In this document: positions 12,207 through 22,542 of the stretch, in pieces
Numbering within the stretch: the first letter of the stretch is position 1
How the letters are laid out: each line of letters starts with the position of its first letter
Assembly (NCBI RefSeq): GCF_905171765.1
Contig: NC_053392.1
Location: 109,202,465-109,266,464 of the forward strand
Source: Bufo bufo
Taxonomy: Eukaryota > Chordata > Amphibia > Anura > Bufonidae
Direction: 5' to 3'
Length of the DNA stretch: 64,000 bases
Translations under genes and position numbers: made by a program
Notes under the pieces: model-generated
Seen by the model: only the letters and a program-made list of their open reading frames with translations
Told to the model about the DNA's origin: nothing
Database searches by the model: none

Positions 12207-12464
12207 TTAAAAACAAAAACAACCATGGGTGTCAGTTGTTTGGCAATTTTGCCAAGATGTTTTTATATTAGGACCCGCTCTATCAATTAATGTGCATGTC
12301 AATATGACGCTATACATTTAGATTCTGTAATGCTGGGATGGTGTTTCTTGCTTCTTATCCCCCTTTTTTATGGTATTTATTATCCATAGATTTTTTTGTA
12401 ACTAATAAAGTATACTATTTTTCATTATTAAACATCTATGAGCTTTAGTTCTCTTGTTTCTTTC
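12207..12464 (+). mobile_element. Short retroposon-like insert with 15-bp duplication
   Basis: CTGAACGTGTGTTTA occurs at 12192-12206 and again at 12465-12479, and the intervening 258 bp are absent from hAT1 copy 2. The insert is AT-rich with AATAAA at about 12403 and no long poly(A) tail. A 15-bp duplication fits target-primed reverse transcription (LINE, SINE or processed 3' UTR). The source is not recognised. Confidence 0.7.
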
Positions 12465-13188
12465 CTGAACGTGTGTTTAGCACTGTATTGGGCGTTATCA
12501 CAGACAAGCGCAGCCGCCTGTCCACAGCCAATGTGGACAAGCTCACATTCAATAAAATGAACCAGGCATGGATCACACAGGACTTGTCCGTACCTTGTGC
12601 AGAATAGACATGTATATCGGCCTTAACCAGCCATTGTTATACTACAGTGCAATTGCTCATTGTTGTATTTTGAATATTTCCTACTCTTTTGGAGTGTACC
12701 CTAATTAAAAAAAATTTAAATTAAAACCAAAAACCAGTGTTGGCTACCTCGTCTTCCTCCACCACCGCTTCCACCTACACCGCTACGTCCACCGCCTCCT
12801 CAAACTCCTACTCCATAAGGACCTCCACCTCGTCATTTCACTAATTTGTCTGTTACATTTTTGGGTGAAATTCACCAATTTTTGGGTGTGATATACCCCT
12901 GCTCTACCTAGTAGAAAGGTAAAAAATTTCACTAATTTGTCTTTTACATATTCAGGTGAAATTCACCAATTTTTAGCTGTGCTATACCACTGCTATACCT
13001 AGTAGACAGGTAAAATAAAAATCACTAATTTGTCTGTTACATACTCGGGTGAAATTCACAATTTTTTGGGCTGTGATATACCCCTGCTGTACCTAGTAGA
13101 CAGGTAAAAACATTTCACTAATTTGTCTGTTACATTCTCGGGTGAAATTCACCAATTTTTTGCTGTGATATACCCCTGCTATACCTAA

Positions 13189-13759
13189 ATATACAGAAAC
13201 AAAAAAAACAAAAAGGGATCCTCATGCCCAGGCTGAAATCAGCATATACAATCCATGTTGCGGCAACAATAAGAGGGTCAACCTATAAAAAATCACGAGT
13301 ACCAGCTCCCATGAAATATGCAAAACCTACAGAAGAAACGAAGCTGACTGTGTACTATTATCAAATATCATAAATACTTTATTAATTACAAAACATGACA
13401 TATATCAAGGACATAATCATTAAAAACCAAGTGGACAGAGAAAAAATCCATCCTGATGGGACACAGGCTACAGACAATGTTGTCATGAATAAATATATAA
13501 TGAATAATAAGTCAATAAATATCACAAAACGCGCGTTGGGGTAGCGCCATCCTTGCTGGTCGACATACGGCACTTGTCTTGGTAGGTCTCCTCTTATTTC
13601 TTCTATGATATCAGGCTATATGGGTAGAAGTTGGTGGTGATTTCTGGATCCCTTTTGGACCAGTTGTTATCATTCTGTTCACCTGCTGTTTCCCATATAT
13701 ATTGTGTTATTACATATGACCCACCTTTGTGTGGTGTTTTTCTCTGTCCACTTGGTTTT
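13189..13759 (-). mobile_element. PLE-like terminal-repeat insert with 15-bp duplication
   Basis: CCCTGCTATACCTAA at 13174-13188 recurs at 13760-13774, bracketing 571 bp of unrelated DNA. The insert has an internal inverted pair (CCAAGTGGACAGAGAAAAA near 13430 and its complement near 13738) and an AACGCGCGTT core near 13530 resembling the stem III region of Penelope hammerheads, though no complete ribozyme is foldable by eye. Assignment to PLE is inference. Confidence 0.5.
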
Positions 13760-14165
13760 CCCTGCTATACCTAATAGACATGTAAAAACATTTCACTATC
13801 TGGTCTGTTACATTTTCGGGTTAAATTCACCAATTTTTGGCTGTGATATACCCCTGATATACCGAGTAGACAGGTAAAAACATTTCACTAATTTGTCTGT
13901 TACATTCTTGGGTGACATTTGACCATTTTTGCTGTGATTAAACCCCTGCTCTGCATAGGTGACAGGGACATAAATTTAAAAAAATCATTGTCAGGTGACA
14001 GTTTACCAATTTTGCCGTATACAAACCCCTGCTCTGCATAGGTGACAGGGAATTCAATTTCAAAAATTCTTTAATTGACGCGTGCCACCTCCTTTACTTG
14101 TAAGCTTCGGCTTCAATAATTTGCCCCACTTTTCCGCTCGATCAACATTTAATTTCATCCATTGA

Positions 14166-14316
14166 CGCTCCCTCTCCGGCGTGGAACCCTGATTAACTGA
14201 TAACCGTGATCAACATGGTAGGCTCAGAAAAGAATATCGAAAGTTGATAGAGAAGATATTCAAATGGATCGTGGACATCACGGGGACGTGCGATCAGGCA
14301 GAAGTTATCTAGAGTC
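14166..14316 (-). pseudogene. 18S rRNA fragment (5' domain), decayed, antisense to hAT1
   Basis: Read on the minus strand it follows the vertebrate 18S region running from GACTCTAGATAAC through GATCGCACGTCCCCGTGA and CTATCAACTTTCGAT to CCGGAGAGGGAGC. Several CpG sites are lost and short indels are present. It lies inside the 3' noncoding part of hAT1 copy 1, between CCTCC-rich hAT1 sequence and AT-rich DNA, antisense to the transposon. Confidence 0.85.
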
Positions 14317-14357
14317 CTCCTCCTCCACCGCCGCTTCTACCTACACCGCCACATCTA

Positions 14358-14578
14358 TTACTTTACTGAGAGAGTAGTGGATGCATGGAATAGCCTTCCT
14401 GCAGAAGTGGTAGCTGCAAATACAGTGAAGGAGTTTAAGCATGCATGGGATAGGCATAAGGCCATCCTTCATATAAGATAGGGCCAAGAGCTATCCATAG
14501 TATTCAGTATATTGGGCAGACTAGATGGGCCAAATGGTTCTTATCTGCCGACACATTCTATGTTTCTATGTTTCTATG
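14358..14578 (+). mobile_element. CR1-like LINE 3' tail
   Basis: A short non-LTR fragment ends in TTCTATG microsatellite repeats (TTCTATGTTTCTATGTTTCTATG-type, kept short here), preceded by GGCCAAATGGTTCTTATCTG. Tails of this form are typical of CR1/L2-group LINEs. It splits the hAT1 3' CCTCC-rich sequence. No open reading frame remains. Confidence 0.7.
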
Positions 14579-14655
14579 CCTCCTCAACCTCCTACTCCAT
14601 ATGGACCTTGTCCTCCTAGATCAAGATTATTATTTTTTATTTTCATGTATTTTAT

Positions 14656-16718
14656 TAGTGTTGATCACGAATATTCGAATTTCGAATTTTTATCACGAAT
14701 ATAGGTACTTCGAAAATTTGCGAATATTTCAAATATAGTGATATATATTCGTAATTTCGAATATTCTTTCTTTTATTTTATTTTTTATATTAGATATTTT
14801 TTTTTTTTTATCAGTACACATGATCCCTCCCTGCTTCTAGCTTGTGGGCCAATAAGAAGGCTGCAATATACTTGACTTTAGGAGTAGTGTTGTTTGCGAA
14901 TTTTGCTCTATATTATTTTTTTTCGAAAATTCGCTATATTGCTATACATTCTTGTTTTAGCAATATAGCGAATATTCGAAAAAAAAAACGAATATAGAGC
15001 AATTTAGCTAATATAGTGCTATAATCTTTTTTTATAGTTGTCATTTTTTTCCAATCTGAACTTCAGATGAGAAAAAAATTACAACTATTAGACAAAGAAG
15101 ATTATAGCACTATATTAGCTAATTGCTCTACAGGGTGGGCCATTTATATGGATACACCTTAATAAAATGGGAATGGTTGGTGATATTAACTTCCTGTTTG
15201 TGGCACATTAGTATATGTGAGGGGGGAAACTTTTCAAGATGGGTGGTGACCATGGTGGCCATTTTGAAGTCGGCCATTTTGAATCCAACTTTTGTTTTTT
15301 CAATAGGAAGAGGGTCATTTGACAAATCAAACTTATTGGGAATTTCACAAGAAAAACAATGGTGTGCTTGGTTTTAATGTAACTTTATTCTTTCATGAGT
15401 TATTTACAAGTTTCTGACCACTTATAAAATGTGTTCAATGTGCTGCCCATTGTGTTGGATTGTCAATGCAACCCTCTTCCCCCACTCTTCACACACTGAT
15501 AGCAACACCGCAGGAGAAATGCTAGCACAGGCTTCCAGTATCCGTAGTTTCAGGTGCTGCACATCTCGTATCTTCACAGCATAGACGATTGCCTTCAGAT
15601 GATACGAGATGTGCAGCACCTGAAACTACGGATACTGGAAGCCTGTGCTAGCATTTCTCCTGCGGTGTTGCTATCAGTGTGTGAAGAGTGGGAGAAAAGG
15701 GTTGCATTGACAATCCAATACAATGGGCAGCACATTGAACACATTTTGTAAGTGGTCAGAAACTTGTAAATAACTCATGAAAGAATAAAGTTACGTTAAA
15801 ACCAAGCACACCATTGTTTTTCTTGTGAAATTCCCAATAAGTTTGATGTGTCAAATGACCCTCTTCCTATTGAAAAAACAAAAGTTGGATTCAAAATGGC
15901 CGACTTCAAAATGGCCGCCATGGTCACCACCCATCTTGAAAAGTTTCCCCCCTCACATATACTAATGTTCCACAAACAGGAAGTTAATATCACCAACCAT
16001 TCCCATTTTATTAAGGTGTATCCATATAAATGGCAGACCCTGTATATTCGTTTTTATCGAATATTCGCTATATTGCTAAAACAAGAATGTATAGCAATAT
16101 AGAGAATATTCGAAAAAAAAGAATATAGAGCAAAGTTCTTTTTTTTCGAATATTCGCTATATTGCTATATATTCTTGTTTTAGAATATTACGAATATTCG
16201 AAAAAATGAAGTTATAGCAATATAGCGAATATTCGAAAAAAAATCATGAATATAGAGCAATTTAGCTAATATAGTGCTATAATCTTTTTTTTATTAGTTG
16301 TAATTTTTTTTCCAATCTGAACTTCAGATGAGAAAAAAATTACAACTATTAGACAAAGAAGAATATAGCACTACATTAGCTAAATTGCTCTATATTCGTT
16401 TTTTTCGAATATTCGCTATATTGCTATAAATTCTTGTTTTAGAATATTACAAATATTTGAAAAAACAAAGTTATAGCAATATAGCGAATATTCGAAAAAA
16501 TAAATGAATATAGAGCAATTTAGCTAATATAGTGCTATAATATTCGAAAATATTCGAAAATTCGAAAATTCGAATACGAAAATTCGCATATTACACGATC
16601 ATTACCTTGCCGATTTTTTGAGTAAAAAAAATTGTGGAATATAACGAATATTCTAATATTCTACGAAATATTCGCAAAATATTGCGAATTCAAATATGAC
16701 CCCTGCCGCTCATCACTA
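14656..16718. mobile_element. AT-rich hAT (hAT3) with 8-bp target duplication
   Basis: TATTTTAT at 14648-14655 and 16719-16726 is a perfect 8-bp duplication. The termini are TAGTGTTGATCACGAATATTCG and the complement of GACCCCTGCCGCTCATCACTA. The interior is extremely AT-rich with repeated palindromic CGAATATTCG motifs and no transposase. It is inserted in the 3' region of hAT1 copy 1 and holds a nested fold-back mariner. Confidence 0.93.
15131..16042. mobile_element. Fold-back mariner derivative
   Basis: TA-flanked (15129-15130, 16043-16044). Both halves are inverted copies of the same ~440 bp: terminal CAGGGTGGGCCATTTATATG inward to TACGAGATGTGCAGCACCTG, meeting near 15585-15605. Comparison with the mariner-like element at 54425-57321 shows that each half corresponds to the 3' end (about 56880-57321), including the transposase C-terminal codons. 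Confidence 0.92.
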
Positions 16719-16726
16719 TATTTTAT

Positions 16727-16984
16727 GTTATTTAAAGTAATTTCCCTATCCACATTTGTTTGCAGAGCACTTGCCATGCTCTTAACCACATTTTGCTGTC
16801 ATTTGCAGCCCTCTAGCCATTTCCATGACATTTTTAGAGCCATTTTAGTGCTCAAAAGTTCGGGTCCCCATTCACTTCAATGGGGTTCGGGTTCGGGGTC
16901 AAGTTCGGGTCCCAAACTCAAACTTTTTTGTGAAATTTGGCCGAACCCGTCGAACCCGAACATCCAGGTGTCTTCTCAACTCTA
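16727..16984 (+). mobile_element. hAT1 copy 1, 3' terminus
   Basis: It matches the end of hAT1 copy 2 (37500-37763): CCACATTTGTTTGCAGAGCA, then GTTCGGGTCCCCATT and repeated GTTCGGG/CCCGAAC palindromes, ending CTCAACTCTA. The right 8-bp flank is CTTACTAC (16985-16992). The matching left end is not in the window, because the 5' part is lost. Confidence 0.85.
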
Positions 16985-17434
16985 CTTACTACAGATCCAA
17001 AGTATTGGTAATGTGCCCTGGTCATACACAATCAAACTACAGCCATCAAAATAACTGATGCAGCATGGACACACTGATGAATCACAATCGGCTTTATATT
17101 TCAGAACAGTTGCATTGTGAGTAGCTACCACTGCCCTACGTAAATGAGCTGTTGGTGCTGCACCTAAGATTATTACAAGCACATCAAATATGCCATAAAG
17201 ATTGGCATCATCAGAAACTCTTATCCTGGTCATCACAATCCATCATGGGAAAACTAAATCTCATATCTCAACAGGCTCAAATGCCCATAAAAATACCAAT
17301 GTGGCTATGTGATGAGCTGATGACCATCATATCATGGATTAAAATAAAATTAACTTATCAAAGAAAGGGAATATAAATGGCCATATATGATACAATAATG
17401 ACCACTAGTAAGGTGCGCATTCAAGTCTATCTTC
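16985..17434. other. Unassigned DNA 3' of the PLE coding end
   Basis: About 450 bp between the hAT1 terminus and the PLE stop codon (read on the minus strand). A minus frame is open from 17236 to 16982 with a cysteine cluster (CDSSVCPCC), but I see no recognised domain and no second copy in the window. It could be PLE 3' sequence or ordinary intergenic DNA. Confidence 0.4.
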
Positions 17435-17579
17435 ACAAAAAACCTACAAAAGATGAAATATATTCATTGAGGCCCTCTGGACGAACGGTCCCTAATCGAA
17501 GTGTCCATCGGGCCTCTTTCTGAAGCAGTTTTCTGTCTAAGTCACTTCCTCTAATATTGTCATCTAATATTGTTAGCAC
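17435..17579 (-). pseudogene. PLE GIY-YIG endonuclease, C-terminal fragment
   Basis: The minus-strand frame carries the C-terminal signature of Penelope-like endonucleases: KLLQKEARW followed by a PEGLNE motif and a stop. A second PLE at 56180-56428 has the same layout (LLLQREARW then a GLND motif). The frame is cut at 17579 by insertion of the hAT2 plus copy. The upstream coding continues beyond the hAT2 right end at 30659, where a minus frame is open for about 70 bp. Confidence 0.75.
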
Positions 17580-17632
17580 TATTGATGATCGAGCATGCTC
17601 GGCTGAACACCTGTGAAAAGTGTGCGCATCCA

Positions 17633-17960
17633 AAAAATATCTGTGACATACAGTGTACTTTTTCCGTAGAAGGTGTCCGCTTCGGACAGTGACATAACCA
17701 GTGTCACATCTGCAGTGTAACGTGTGCGCTGAAAAAATTTATCTGTGACATACAGTGTACTTTTTACGTAGACGGTGTCTGCTGCGGACAGTGACATTAC
17801 CAGTGCCACATCTGCAGTGTAACGTGTGCGCTTAAAAAATGTATCTGTGACATACAGTGTACTTTTTTGTGTAGACGCTGTGGACAGTGATATTACCGGT
17901 GGTACCTCTCCTGTAGAAAGTTTCCTCATCCCAAATACTTGTGACATTCCCTGTAATTTT
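17633..17960 (+). repeat. ~93-bp tandem repeats, hAT2 5' region
   Basis: Three to four units share ATCTGTGACATACAGTGTAC, GTAGACGGTGTC and CACATCTGCAGTGTAACG. They lie between the left terminus and the first transposase codons. On the minus strand they read as an apparently open repeat protein, which is a translation of the array and not a gene. Confidence 0.8.
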
Positions 17961-18238
17961 TCATTAGCCGCTGGTGACAGCATTGACAGTATCTGGGGCA
18001 TATCTCCTTAAATACCTTTTTAAATTAGTTTGCGCATACACTTCCAAATCCTACGCTACTGTACGTGTGACAGACTTTCAATCATATATAACATTTAATA
18101 TGAAGAAGGCGAGCAGTAAGGGACGGGGCAGTGGCCGTGATGCTGATGGTGCACGCAGAGGCCGTGGCCTTGCGCGCGGTGAAACTGTGCCTGCTGGCAG
18201 AGCACAAGAAAAACAATCATCCACAATACCTAGCTTAA

Positions 18239-18865
18239 AGGGTTTCTACCACCACATTTTGACCTAATTAGCAGTTAGACACTAGCAATCTGCTAGTGTC
18301 TGCTCTACCTAACCATGCTATTGTAATTCCTTTCTCTGCAGCGGTTACCCTAAAAAACGTAGTTTTATTGGTATGCAAATGAGCCTCTAGGTGCTATAGG
18401 GGCTTTTCAGCACCTAAAGGCTCCGTCCACTCACCATTTCTGCCGCCCAGCGCGCTCCAGCCCGCCCCTCTCCTCTGTATTCGGTGCAGGCGCAGTGACT
18501 GTCTCCCTGCGCCGGCATCTTCACTGCGCCTGCGCCGATTACGGCGCAGGGAGCAGTCAAACAGTCACTGCGCCTGCGCCGAATACAGAAGCACACGGCG
18601 CAGGCGCGAGTAGGCTGTCAATCTAGAGGAGAAGGGCGGGCTGGAGCGCGCTGGGCGGCAGAAATGGTGAGTGGACGGAGCCTCTAGGTGCTGAAAAGAC
18701 GCCCCCATAGCACCAAGAGGCTCATTTGCATACCAATAAAACTACGTTTTTTAGGGTAACCGCTGCAGAGAAAGGAATTACAATAGCATGGTTAGGTAGA
18801 GCAGACACTAGCAGATCGCTAGTGTCTGACAGCTAATTAGGTCAAAATGTGGTGGTAGAAACCCT
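18239..18865. mobile_element. T2/Kolobok-type MITE 2 inside hAT2 coding
   Basis: TTAA at 18235-18238 and a decayed TTCA at 18866-18869 flank a near-perfect palindrome with ends AGGGTTTCTACCACCACATT and its complement. Arms of about 250 bp surround a CpG-rich centre (TGCGCCTGCGCCG motifs). It entered a TTAA in the N-terminal transposase codons. Confidence 0.88.
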
Positions 18866-20777
18866 TTCATGTCCCAGTTTGCAGGGCGGCGCAGGACACC
18901 ACTCTTGAAGTCAGACCAATGCGACCAGGTGGTTGGATTGCAACAGATAATGCTTCCAGTCTGTTAAGCACCACCCTGTCTTCCACCAAGACCAGTCTCA
19001 GTAGCCAAGAGTCTGCTCAACCCAATCCTCACCCTGATCCTCCTTCCTCCCACCATGGAGAGTCTGGGCAAACAAGTGATCCCACACTTGGATATTCCGA
19101 AGGAGCTCTTTTCAGCGCCATTCCTTAATTTGGCCCTCTCGACAAGCACGCTTGAAGAGGGACAGATCTTGTGCTCTGATTCCCAAACTCTTGAGAAGCC
19201 ACAATCACAAAAGATGACGGTGGGGAACGGCAATTACTGTTTAATGAGGTGGATGATGATGAGACACAGTTGCGAATAAGTGTATCTAGAGGTTGATGAA
19301 GAGGATGAGACACAGTTATCAATCACTGATGTTGTGGTTAGGTCAACAAGTCAGGAGGATGAGCAGAGTGAGGAAGTGGAAGAGGAGGTGGTGGACGATG
19401 AAGTCACTGATCCAACCTGGGAAGGTGGAAAGCCGAGCGAGGATGGCAGTGCAGAGAGGGAGGGATCTGCTGCACCGCAACAGGCTGGAAGAGGCAGTGG
19501 GGTGGCAAAAGAGAGAAGTCAGGCCACACCAAACAGTTCTGCAACTGTTCCATGAAGCATCCACTTGCGGAAATCAGAGGCGTTCCGCAGTATGACGCTT
19601 TTTTGAGGAAAGTGCGGACGACAAAAGAATAGTAGTTTGCAACCTGTGGCATACCAAAATGAGCCAGAGCATGAACACTAGCAACCTCATCACCACCAGC
19701 ATGATGAGACATATGGCATCCAAGCGTCATAATTAGTGGGACGAATGCTGGGGTCCACAATCTGTGTCTGTGGTTCACACCACTGTTTTCTCTTCCCCTG
19801 TGTTACGTGCTGGCCAATCCCCTGCTGAAGGAGCAGGCACGGATGCCTCCCGCTCTGCACTTGGACCTTCGCAAATACCATAAGCGACCACATCCACTTC
19901 CATATCCCAGCGCAGCATCCAAATGTCCTTACCCCAGGCCTTTGAACGCAAGTGCAAATACCCAGCCACCCACCCACAGGCCATAGCACTAAATGCGCAG
20001 CTTTCCAAATTACTGGCCCTGGAAATGTTGCCATTTAGGCTTGTGGACACTGAGGCCTTCCGCAGCCTGATGTCATCAGCGGTCCCTCGGTACGCAGTCC
20101 ACTATTTTTTACGGTGTGCTGTGCCCGCCTTACACCAGCATGTGTCCCAGAACATCACATGTGCCCTGACCAATGCAGTTACTGGGAAGGTTCACTTAAC
20201 CACGGACACATGGACAAGTGCTGGTGGCCAGGGATGCTACATTTCCCTGACCGCACACTGGGTGAATGTTGTGGAAGCCGGGAGTGAGTCGTACCCTGGG
20301 ATGGCACAGGTGCTACCCACGCCAAGGATTGCAGACCCTACATTCATCAGGGTCTTCGCCAGCAGCTATGTTACTGGCTCCAACCCCCACTTCTCCTCCT
20401 CCGCAGCCTCCTCCTCCAGTTCCACCTCCAGCAGCAGTCATCAGTTGCTAGCTGGAAGCAGTGTAGCGCTGCTGTGGGTAAGCATCAACAGGCAGTGCTG
20501 AAGTTGCTTAGGGGACAAACAGCACACCACCGCAGAGCTGTGGCAGGGTATAAGGGACCAGACCGAGCAGTGGCTCTCGCCACTCAACCTACAACCAGGC
20601 ATGGTTGTGTCTAACAATGAACGTAACTTGGTGGCGGCTTTGGAGCTTGGCAACCTGACACACATCCCATGCCTAGCCCACGTCTTAAACTTAGTGGTTC
20701 AGCGGTTTCTCAAAACCGACCCCAATTTGCCAGACCTACTAGTGAAGTTGCGCCACGTGTGTGCCCATTTCCAGCCT

Positions 20778-21130
20778 GATGTTGACGGCCGTCCCACATT
20801 ACGCAGTCCCCAGCCGCCACTATTTTTCAAAGTGTGCCTTGCCCGCCTTGCACCAGCATGTGTCCCAGAACATCACCCGTGCCCTGACCAACGCAGTTAC
20901 TGGAAAGGTTCACTTAACCACGGACACATGGACAAGTGCATTTGGCCAGTGATGCTATATCTCCCAGACAGCGCACTGGGTGAACGTGGTGGAGACTGGG
21001 AGAGAGTCGTACCCTGGGATGGCACAGGTGCTACCGATGCCAAGGATTGCGGGCCCTACATCGATCAGGGTTTCCGCCAGCACCTACATTAGTGGCTCCA
21101 ACCCCCACTTCTCCTCCTCCACTTCCACTT
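20778..21130 (+). repeat. Diverged duplication of 20068-20420
   Basis: Both blocks carry CCAGCATGTGTCCCAGAACA, GGTTCACTTAACCACGGACA and GGGATGGCACAGGTGCTACC in the same order, with scattered differences. The switch point lies in a shared AGCCTGATGT (20066 and 20774). This suggests recombination or template switching between two hAT2 family members. Confidence 0.85.
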
Positions 21131-21132
21131 CC

Positions 21133-21203
21133 GAATTATCCTATTCTACCAAATATTTGTGAAATATCGCAAATTCGAATATTACCCCTGCCACTCATCA
21201 CTA
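21133..21203. mobile_element. hAT3 terminal remnant
   Basis: The sequence AATATTACCCCTGCCACTCATCACTA ends at 21203 and matches the right terminus of the AT-rich hAT at 14656-16718. Only about 70 bp remain, so the rest of that copy is lost. It lies where hAT2 coding sequence abruptly ends. Confidence 0.7.
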
Positions 21204-21310
21204 CTCACCAGCAGGCCCGCCCTAAAATCTTTTACAGGGTCAGCTCACCTGCAAGCATCCCCCTAAAATCTTTTACAGGGTCAGCTAACCAGCAGGCCCT
21301 CGCATATAAT
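21204..21310 (+). repeat. hAT2 ~40-bp tandem array, part 1
   Basis: Units of the form GGGTCAGCTCACCTGCAGGCC plus AATGTTTTACA. The array resumes after the LTR insertion at 29058-29240, continues beyond the rDNA block at 29887-30120, and occurs in reverse at 41240-41770 in the hAT2 minus copy. It is therefore a family trait. Confidence 0.85.
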
Positions 21311-22418
21311 GTTTTGCGATGTGTGAGGTCACGGTTACTTAGGCAAACGAGGGTTGCTATGGGTTAATCAATCACAGTTTCTAGGATGACCCTGTGCAGG
21401 CGTACAGCAGTGATGGAGAGGCTGGCACAGAAGTCCTCTGGGGCACTCTCTGTATATAGGGACCAGGCCTGATGGTGGGTGAGGTGCCCTGGATGTTGCA
21501 GATGTTTAATGTGCCTAAGGCAAGGTCCCTTTAAGGTTCGTGACGCCAGTGCCTGTAACGGTGGCACACCGGTTGATAGTGGTAGGGGTAATAAGTGAGG
21601 AACACGTTGTTGTGGTGAACCAAACTTTCTTTACTAGAAAACGGTTAACTTTGTACAGTCTTTTGTAAGTTCAGTTCCATATAGCAGGATCAGATTACAA
21701 GCAGGCTTTACATAAATGGCAGGCAACAATGTTCTTTGCAAGATACACAGAGGGTAAAACACTCAGAGACCAGGCTGCACTCTTCCTCAGAACTCCTGTC
21801 TGTTTATATCCCAAGGCCCGTATGCCCTAATGCTGGCTTTATCCTTGGTAGCAAACTTCCTCAGGTATATATCCTTGCTTTGTGGGAATCCTTTTGCCCT
21901 TCAGCTCACTTGTCTAGCTGGAATACTGGCTCTGCTCTGCTTGTGGGAACTGGGCTTCTCAGGAGTCAACTCTTCCCCTGGTGATGATCTTCTGAGCTAA
22001 CTCTGGCTCAATATCCTCAGGCAGGCTGATCCACACTTTCTAGCCTCCTGGTGTCAACTAGAAGCCTGGGCTGTCTAGCTGCATGTCAGGGTGTGGCCCT
22101 CAGCTTCTCTCTGGCTAAGGTGCACACTCCCTTCTGTCTCTATACAGACTCCTGACTACACAAACTCCCTCCTCCCTGTCTGGGTCTAAGTATATATACC
22201 AGGGGCTCCCTAGCTCCCTCTAGTGTCTAGGATGCTGAACTACACCCTAATAGGCCTGCTACACATCTCACAGGAAAATACACATAAATAAATATTAAAA
22301 TGCATTAAAATTCACTGTGAAATACACTGCAACTGTCCAACAGGAGGTGGAGAACAACGTGGCCCAATTGACCCTTGTGTAGTGCCCACATTTACCTAGT
22401 GGGACACTACATACACCG
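21311..22418 (-). repeat. LTR A, 3' copy
   Basis: Direct repeat of 25907-29057 without that copy's two insertions. It carries the intact empty sites of both: CTCAGGTATATATCC near 21855 (solo LTR B) and TCCTTTTGCCCTTC near 21890 (hAT-N). This dates both insertions after integration of element A. Confidence 0.88.
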
Positions 22419-22542
22419 TTGCTGTAACGTTGCCCGTCCTCGGCGCAACACAAGGGGCCCTGCCCAGCTGGGAAACTGCACCTGAAAGACAAAAATAATG
22501 CAAAGCAGGAACATATTCTACATTTGCAAATACACATATATA

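Larger units (their letters stand above)
7985..12606 (+). pseudogene. hAT1 BED-finger transposase, copy 1 (dead)
   Basis: This is a degenerate transposase of the ZBED-like hAT group. Readable blocks are: an acidic stretch then a BED zinc finger (about 8215-8385; VVCTLC and a paired-His region HLSAKH); the RNase-H-like catalytic region (VHLTTDTWTS near 8838, VVCDNG near 9228, HIPCLAHVLNLVVQ near 9281, CDVPTRWNSTFHML near 9469); and the C-terminal dimerisation region (PELALYAMEVLACP near 12150, then 12466-12606). It lacks the N-terminal ~190 residues seen in copy 2. Damage includes frameshifts near 8450 and 8790, a TAA in place of Leu at 9113-9115, the hAT-N at 9620-11215, a frame change near 11460 and the insert at 12207-12464. 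Activity is excluded. Confidence 0.9.
12607..14655 (+). repeat. hAT1 copy 1 3' region with ~90-bp tandem repeats
   Basis: After the transposase stop comes a stretch of CCTCCACC-rich simple sequence, then an array from about 12830 to 14060. Its unit contains TTTCACTAATTTGTCTG, GGGTGAAATTCACCAATTT and CCCCTGCTATACCTAG at a period near 90 bp. The array is interrupted by the 13189-13759 insert, and further on by 18S rDNA (14166-14316) and a CR1 tail (14358-14578). No coding signal is seen. Confidence 0.7.
18102..21140 (+). pseudogene. hAT2 BED-finger transposase (dead, chimeric)
   Basis: Coding starts with a basic Gly/Arg-rich N-terminus (KGRGSGRDADGARRGRG) resembling that of hAT1 copy 2. A T2 MITE interrupts it at 18239. 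Later blocks include an acidic segment (19280-19480), a decayed BED region (19600-19740), VHLTTDTWTSAGGQG near 20190, and NLVAAL / HIPCLAHVLNLVVQRFLK near 20625-20715. At about 20778 the sequence jumps back to an earlier part of the gene and repeats about 350 bp. The downstream catalytic and dimerisation parts are missing. Frameshifts and stops are frequent, so no functional product is expected. Confidence 0.85.

Noticed and set aside
16982..17236. Novel cysteine-containing gene on the minus strand
   Set aside because: A single open frame of 84 codons without a start context, second copy or known domain; not enough to call.
17579..18001. Minus-strand repeat protein of 140 residues
   Set aside because: It follows the ~93-bp tandem units exactly, and the real coding strand of the element is plus.
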